This document shows, piece after piece, positions 6,284 to 10,148 of a stretch of DNA of 10,148 nucleotides (positions are counted from its first letter, which is position 1; every line of letters starts with the position of its first letter). This DNA is from DASUBV01 sp035763085 (lineage in GTDB: Bacteria; Actinomycetota; Actinomycetes; Streptosporangiales; Streptosporangiaceae). Both the position numbers and the translations under genes were made by a program. The notes beneath the pieces are model-generated. The model did not search any database, had not been told where the DNA came from, and saw only the letters and a program-made list of their open reading frames with translations. The stretch covers positions 1-10,148 of the forward strand of contig DASUBV010000119.1 of NCBI GenBank assembly GCA_035763085.1, in the 5' to 3' direction.

Positions 6284-7291
6284 TTAGTCGCGGCCAGAAC
6301 TGAAGGCGGCGTCGAAGGCGGCCCGGGGCGGGTCGAAGTCGAACTGGCGCAGGAACGTGATCGCCTGGGCCGCGCCGGTCAGCCGGTCCATGCCGGCGTC
6401 TTCCCACTCGACCGAGATCGGGCCCGAGTAGCCGATGGAGTTCAGCATGCGGAAGATGTCCTCCCAGCGGATGTCGCCGCGGCCGGCCGACACGAAGTCC
6501 CAGCCGCGCCGCGGGTCGCCCCAGGGCAGGTGCGAGCCGAGGCGGCCGCTGCGGCCGTCAAGCCGCTTGCGGGCCTCCTTGCAGTCCACGTGGTAGATCC
6601 GGTCGCGGTACTCGGCCAGGAACGCCACCGGGTCGAGGTCCTGCCAGACGAAGTGGCTCGGGTCGAAATTCAGGCCGAACGCGGGCCGGCGGCCGACGGC
6701 CTCCAGGGCACGGCTGGTGGTCCAGAAGTCATAGGCGATCTCGCTGGGATGCACCTCGTGGGCGAAGCGGACCCCCTCGGCGTCGAACACGTCCAGGATC
6801 GGGTTCCAGCGCCGGGCGAAGTCCGCGTAGCCCTCCTCGATCATCGCCTCGGGCACGGGCGGGAACATCGCCACGGTGTACCAGATCGAGGACCCGGTGA
6901 ATCCCACCACGGTGTCCACCCCGAACGCCGCGGCTGCCCGGGCGGTGTCGGCCATCTCGGCGGCCGCGCGCTGCCGGACGCCCTCAGGGTCGCCGTCGCC
7001 CCAGATGCGGGCGGGCACGATGGCCTGATGGCGGGCGTCAATGGGGTGATCGCAGACGGCCTGGCCGACCAGGTGGTTGGAGATGGCCCAGCATTTCAGG
7101 CCGTAGCTGGCCAGCAGTTTGTGGCGGCCGGCCAGGTAGCCGTCCTCGTTCAGGGCCCGGTCGACCTCGAAGTGATCACCCCAGCAGGCGAGCTCCAGGC
7201 CGTCATAGCCCCACTCGCGCGCGTGCCGGCAGATCTGCTCCAGCGGCAGGTCAGCCCACTGGCCGGTGAACAAGGTGAAGGGTCGGGACAT
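6284..7291 (-). CDS. Sugar phosphate isomerase/epimerase-like TIM-barrel protein
   Basis: A 335-residue protein of the xylose-isomerase-like TIM-barrel superfamily (AP_endonuc_2 fold), which comprises metal-dependent isomerases, epimerases, dehydratases and glycoside lyases. Likely metal and active-site residues are visible: Glu179 in AHEVHPSE, Asp210 and His213 in NFDPSHFVWQ, His234 in YHVDCKE, and Glu295 in ISVEWED. The opening WGYDGLELACWGDHFEVD (27-44) is the typical first barrel strand and loop. The ATG at 7291 has GAGGGAG 7 nt upstream. It is last in the four-gene operon, 30 bp after a Gfo/Idh/MocA dehydrogenase. That context suggests it acts on a keto-sugar made by one of the dehydrogenases. 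It has no signal peptide, so it is cytoplasmic. The reaction could be isomerisation, epimerisation, beta-elimination or hydration; the sequence alone does not decide. Confidence 0.9.
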   Translation of the reverse strand: MSRPFTLFTGQWADLPLEQICRHAREWGYDGLELACWGDHFEVDRALNEDGYLAGRHKLLASYGLKCWAISNHLVGQAVCDHPIDARHQAIVPARIWGDGDPEGVRQRAAAEMADTARAAAAFGVDTVVGFTGSSIWYTVAMFPPVPEAMIEEGYADFARRWNPILDVFDAEGVRFAHEVHPSEIAYDFWTTSRALEAVGRRPAFGLNFDPSHFVWQDLDPVAFLAEYRDRIYHVDCKEARKRLDGRSGRLGSHLPWGDPRRGWDFVSAGRGDIRWEDIFRMLNSIGYSGPISVEWEDAGMDRLTGAAQAITFLRQFDFDPPRAAFDAAFSSGRD

Positions 7292-7321
7292 CGGAAGGCT
7301 CCCTCTGGCAGTCGGCTGACA

Positions 7322-8506
7322 TCAGTTCACGGCGACAGGCGTCCAGCGTGACTCGCGCGCGGCGCTCTGCTCGACGGCAGCCAGGACACGCTGCACCTGC
7401 AGGCCGTCGGAGAATGACGGTGCCGGGTCGGTGCCGTCAGCGATCGCGGTCACCAGGTCCCGGACCTGGTGAGTAAATGTGTGCTCCCACCCGAGCATGT
7501 GGCCCGGCGGCCACCACGCGGACAGGTAAGGGTGGCCGGGCTCGGTGACCAGGATGCGCCGGAAGCCCGCCGCAGCGCTGTCATCGGCGCGGTCGCAGAA
7601 CTCCAGCTCGTTGAGTCGCTCCAGGTCGAAGGCCAGGCTGCCCCGGGCCCCGTTCAGCTCGATCCGCAGCTGGTTCTTGCGGCCCGCGGCGAACCTGGTC
7701 GCCTCGAACGAGGCCAGCGCGCCCGAGCCCAGCCGGGCGGTGAACACCGCCGCGTCGTCCACGGTCACCGGGCCGGTACCCGCGCCGCCGGCGGCTGGCG
7801 CCGGCAGCGGGCGCTCGCCGACAAAGGTCGTGGTGACCGCGGAAACGCCGGTGATCAGCTCGCCGGCCAGGAACTGGGCCAGGTCGACGATGTGCGCGCC
7901 CAGGTCGCCGAGCGCCCCGGACCCGGCCCGCTCCCGCTGCAGCCGCCAGGTCAGCGGGAATTCCGGGTCCACCAGCCAGTCCTGCCGGTAGCTCGCGCGG
8001 ACGTGCCGGAGCCGGCCGACCCGGCCGTCGCTCACCAGCCGCCGGGCCAGCGCCAGGGCCGGGACGCGGCGGTAGTTGAACCCGGTCATCGCCCTGACGC
8101 CGCGGGCGGCGGCCCGCTGCGCCGCCGCCGCCATCGCCTCGGCCTCGGCCAGCGTGTTAGCGAGCGGCTTCTCGCACAGCACGTGCTTGCCGGCCTCCAG
8201 CGCCGCGATGGCGACCTCCGCGTGAGAATCGCCGGGCGTGCACACGTCCACGAGCTGCACGTCGTCCCGGCTGATCAGGGCGCGCCAGTCCGTCTCGGTG
8301 TCCGCCCAGCCCAGCCGCAGCGCGGCCGCCTGTACCGCGGCGGCGTCCCGCCCGCACAGCGCGGTCATGACGGGCCGCAGCGGCAGGCCGAACACGTGCG
8401 GCGCGGTCCGCCAGGCTTGCGAGTGGGCCGCGCCCATGAACGCGTAGCCGACCATGCCCACGCCCAGCGGCGGCCGGCCGGCGGCCTGACTCGCTGCTTG
8501 ATCCAC
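7322..8506 (-). CDS. Gfo/Idh/MocA family oxidoreductase (His-type active site)
   Basis: A 394-residue NAD(P)-dependent sugar or cyclitol dehydrogenase. The N-terminal Rossmann fold carries GVGMVGYAFMGAAHSQAW (15-32). The domain ends with HVLCEKPLA (108-116), where the Lys of EKP is a conserved catalytic residue of the family. The C-terminal alpha/beta domain carries GDLGAHIVDLAQFLAG (200-215), with the His and Asp of the usual D-x-G-x-H-x-x-D motif intact. The GTG start at 8506 has AGGAGG 7 nt upstream. The gene follows the second oxidoreductase after 29 bp and precedes the TIM-barrel gene by 30 bp, so all are probably co-transcribed. Oxidation of a hydroxyl of a sugar or glycoside to a ketone, or the reverse reduction, is the expected chemistry. 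The substrate cannot be determined. Confidence 0.93.
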   Translation of the reverse strand: MDQAASQAAGRPPLGVGMVGYAFMGAAHSQAWRTAPHVFGLPLRPVMTALCGRDAAAVQAAALRLGWADTETDWRALISRDDVQLVDVCTPGDSHAEVAIAALEAGKHVLCEKPLANTLAEAEAMAAAAQRAAARGVRAMTGFNYRRVPALALARRLVSDGRVGRLRHVRASYRQDWLVDPEFPLTWRLQRERAGSGALGDLGAHIVDLAQFLAGELITGVSAVTTTFVGERPLPAPAAGGAGTGPVTVDDAAVFTARLGSGALASFEATRFAAGRKNQLRIELNGARGSLAFDLERLNELEFCDRADDSAAAGFRRILVTEPGHPYLSAWWPPGHMLGWEHTFTHQVRDLVTAIADGTDPAPSFSDGLQVQRVLAAVEQSAARESRWTPVAVN

Positions 8507-8513
8507 CGCGATG

Positions 8514-8519
8514 CCTCCT
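8514..8519 (-). promoter_or_regulatory. Ribosome binding site fixing a GTG start
   Basis: AGGAGG on the minus strand, 7 nt before the GTG at 8506. It is the strongest Shine-Dalgarno site in the operon and supports the GTG as the true start. Confidence 0.7.
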
Positions 8520-8535
8520 GTCGGCCGGCGTTCGG

Positions 8536-9654
8536 TCAGGCCGATCCTAGGGTGCGCGCCTGCGGGTCCCAGCCGGCGTCCACCGGCTCGGGCACCCGGA
8601 AGGTCGACCGCACCGGCTCGAACGAGTGGCTCGCGGCGGACCGCTCGATCGCCTCCATGGTCTCCAGGACGTGCAGGCCCAGTTCGCCCGCCGCGCGCAG
8701 GCGGCCGTCACCGCGCAGGGCGCGGGCCATGTCGAGCACGCCGAGCCCGCGGCCGCTGGCGGCTCCGGCGGTCGGGAGCACCTGCCAGGCATCGCTGCCG
8801 GCCGGGCGGATCCTGATCTCGCCGTCGAACCGGTTCGGGTCCGGGAGCGAGAGGGTCGCCTCGGTGCCGGTGATCTCGACGAAGCCGTGCCGGGCCAGCG
8901 GTGAGTCGAAGCTGAGGACGACGGTGGCCAGCGAGCCCTGGGCGTACTCGATCAGGGCCGAGACGTGGGTGGGGACCTCGACCGCGAACTTCGTGCCGGC
9001 CCGCGGCCCGCTGCCGATGACCCGGGTCTCGCGGCTGCGCCGGCCGGCCGCCGACACCTGCTCGGCCGGCCCGAAGATGGTCGCCAGCCAGGACAGGTAA
9101 TACGGCCCGATGTCGAACAGCGGGCCCGCGCCGCGCTGGAACAGGAATGCCGGATCGGGATGCCACAGCTCGGGGCCGGGACCCTGCATCAGCGCCAGCG
9201 CCGTCTGCGGCACGCCGATCGTCCCGGCGCTCATCAGCCGCCGGGCGGTCTGCAGCCCCGCGCCGAGCACCGTGTCGGGCGCGCAGCCCAGCAGCAGGCC
9301 GGCCTGGTCCGCCTCGGCGAGCAGCCGCCGTCCGGTGGCGGTGTCGAGCGCGAGCGGCTTCTCGGTCCAGACGTGCTTTCCGGCCGCCAGCGCGGCCGAG
9401 GTGATCTCGGCATGGGCGCCGGGGACGGTGAGGTTGACCACGATGTCCACGTCCGGGCGCTGCAGCGCCTGGGCCGCCGTCCCGGCCTCCGGCACGCCGT
9501 ACTCAGCGGCCTGGGCCTTGGCCCGCTCCAGGTCCAGGTCGGCGCAGTACAGCACGCGCAGATCAGGAAACGAGGTCAGGTTGCGCAGGTACTCGTTACT
9601 GATGGTGCCGCAGCCGACGACAGCGACGCCGGCCGGCCCGGCCACCGCCGGCAT
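8536..9654 (-). CDS. Gfo/Idh/MocA family oxidoreductase (Tyr-type active site)
   Basis: A 372-residue NAD(P)-dependent oxidoreductase. The Rossmann motif VAVVGCGTISNEYLRNL lies at about 10-26 and TEKPLA at 97-102. In place of the usual D-x-G-x-H-x-x-D the C-terminal domain has PLFDIGPYYLSWL (178-190), so a Tyr occupies the position of the catalytic His. This form is known from a recognised subset of the family, including glucose-fructose oxidoreductase-like members. The ATG at 9654 overlaps the stop codon of the preceding gene by one base (TGATG) and has GGAAGG just upstream, so translation is probably coupled. A longer in-frame start at 9717 would lie inside the upstream gene and is less likely. 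It shares little obvious identity with the neighbouring dehydrogenase beyond family motifs, so the two are unlikely to be a recent duplication. Confidence 0.92.
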   Translation of the reverse strand: MPAVAGPAGVAVVGCGTISNEYLRNLTSFPDLRVLYCADLDLERAKAQAAEYGVPEAGTAAQALQRPDVDIVVNLTVPGAHAEITSAALAAGKHVWTEKPLALDTATGRRLLAEADQAGLLLGCAPDTVLGAGLQTARRLMSAGTIGVPQTALALMQGPGPELWHPDPAFLFQRGAGPLFDIGPYYLSWLATIFGPAEQVSAAGRRSRETRVIGSGPRAGTKFAVEVPTHVSALIEYAQGSLATVVLSFDSPLARHGFVEITGTEATLSLPDPNRFDGEIRIRPAGSDAWQVLPTAGAASGRGLGVLDMARALRGDGRLRAAGELGLHVLETMEAIERSAASHSFEPVRSTFRVPEPVDAGWDPQARTLGSA

Positions 9655-10148
9655 CAGGCGCCTTCCCGGTGCTGCGCCGGCTGCGCGGGCCTGGCCAGTC
9701 CCTGGCTGACCAGCCACGTCAGGCTGTCGCCGACGGCGGTCATCATGTCGGTCGCGCAGCGGTCAAGCTCGACGATGTGCCACTGCGGGGCGGCGCTCGC
9801 GGCCAGGATCTCGGCGACCGGCATCCGGCCGGCGCCGACCGCGGTCATGTAGTCGGCCCGGCTGACGACCGGGCCGTCCTTGACGTGCAGGTAGCCGACC
9901 CGGTCGCCGAGCCGCCGCAGCAGGGCGGCCACATCCTGCCCGCCGACCGCCGCCCAGTAGGTATCGACTTCGAGCAGCACGCTGTCATCGAGCTGGCCGG
10001 CGAGGACCTCCAGCGCGGGCCGCCCGCCGATCAGGGAGGACAGCTCGAAGTCGTGGTTGTGGTAACCCAGCAGCAGCCCCTCGGCGCCGATCCGGGCGGC
10101 CATCTCGTTCAGGTCCCTGGCCACTTCCGCCACGCTGCCGGCGTCAGT
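9654..10148 (-). CDS. Sugar phosphate isomerase/epimerase-like protein, 5' end outside the window
   Basis: The C-terminal part (about 165 residues) of a second xylose-isomerase-like TIM-barrel protein. The frame stays open to the window edge, and a GTG at 10133 is internal rather than the start. Recognisable segments are LLLGYHNHDFEL (His-Asn-His with the metal-ligand Glu region), SVLLEVDTYWAAVGGQD (metal-binding Glu/Asp strand), GYLHVKDGP (His in the HxKD motif) and WHIVELDRC (C-terminal barrel Glu). These match the family in which sugar isomerases, inosose dehydratases and keto-glycoside lyases sit. Its stop codon shares one base with the start of the downstream oxidoreductase, so the two proteins are made in a coupled way and probably act in the same pathway. 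About half of the protein is missing, so the exact subfamily cannot be judged. Confidence 0.88.
   Translation of the reverse strand, partial: TDAGSVAEVARDLNEMAARIGAEGLLLGYHNHDFELSSLIGGRPALEVLAGQLDDSVLLEVDTYWAAVGGQDVAALLRRLGDRVGYLHVKDGPVVSRADYMTAVGAGRMPVAEILAASAAPQWHIVELDRCATDMMTAVGDSLTWLVSQGLARPAQPAQHREGA

Noticed and set aside
6083..7351. Plus-strand frame of 422 residues across the TIM-barrel gene
   Set aside because: It mirrors the minus-strand gene, which has clear family motifs and a good ribosome binding site; the plus-strand product shows no domain.
7469..9100. Plus-strand frame of 543 residues spanning both oxidoreductase genes
   Set aside because: It is antisense to two well-supported Gfo/Idh/MocA genes and crosses their intergenic gap; its composition is repetitive Arg/Gly/Pro/Ala with no motif.

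Overview
The window reads as chromosomal DNA of a high-GC actinobacterium. GC is very high throughout, and codon third positions are almost all G or C, so long open frames also appear on the strand opposite most genes. The encoded proteins fit this: a SigR-type ECF sigma factor, a short RsbW-like ATPase of the kind abundant in Streptomyces relatives, and a tandem-GNAT protein with the layout of mycothiol synthase. I see no rRNA, tRNA, CRISPR array, insertion sequence or attachment site. No gene-free stretch exceeds 300 bases; the longest is 6000-6283.

Layout. (1) 157-2293, minus strand: an MFS transporter followed 37 bp later by a tandem-GNAT acetyltransferase, probably one transcript. (2) 2525-3505, plus strand: a TAXI/NMT1-like type 2 periplasmic-binding-protein fold, with no visible signal peptide and no transporter partner in the window. 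It is divergent from the MFS gene. (3) 3506-3758: an intergenic region with a 13-bp tandem repeat, a GC-rich palindrome and a 7-bp inverted repeat. (4) 3759-4911, plus strand: a SigR-like ECF sigma factor overlapped by 14 nt by an RsbW-like HATPase. (5) 5013-5999, minus strand: a C5-cytosine DNA methyltransferase, convergent with the sigma/ATPase pair and separated from it by a probable shared terminator hairpin. No restriction enzyme is visible nearby. (6) 6284-10148, minus strand: a four-gene operon, in transcription order a TIM-barrel sugar isomerase/epimerase (5' end outside the window), a Gfo/Idh/MocA oxidoreductase, a second Gfo/Idh/MocA oxidoreductase and a second TIM-barrel protein. 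Spacing is a 1-nt overlap, then 29 bp, then 30 bp.

How the parts work together. The operon is the most coherent system. Two NAD(P)-dependent sugar dehydrogenases and two xylose-isomerase-like metal enzymes match the enzyme classes of known oxidise-eliminate-hydrate-reduce routes for cleaving glycosides or anhydrosugars. The substrate cannot be read from the sequence. The sigma/ATPase pair is the second point of interest, because SigR-type sigma factors are normally followed by a small zinc-binding anti-sigma factor (RsrA), and here an unrelated ATPase domain takes that place. The remaining genes look like ordinary accessory functions.
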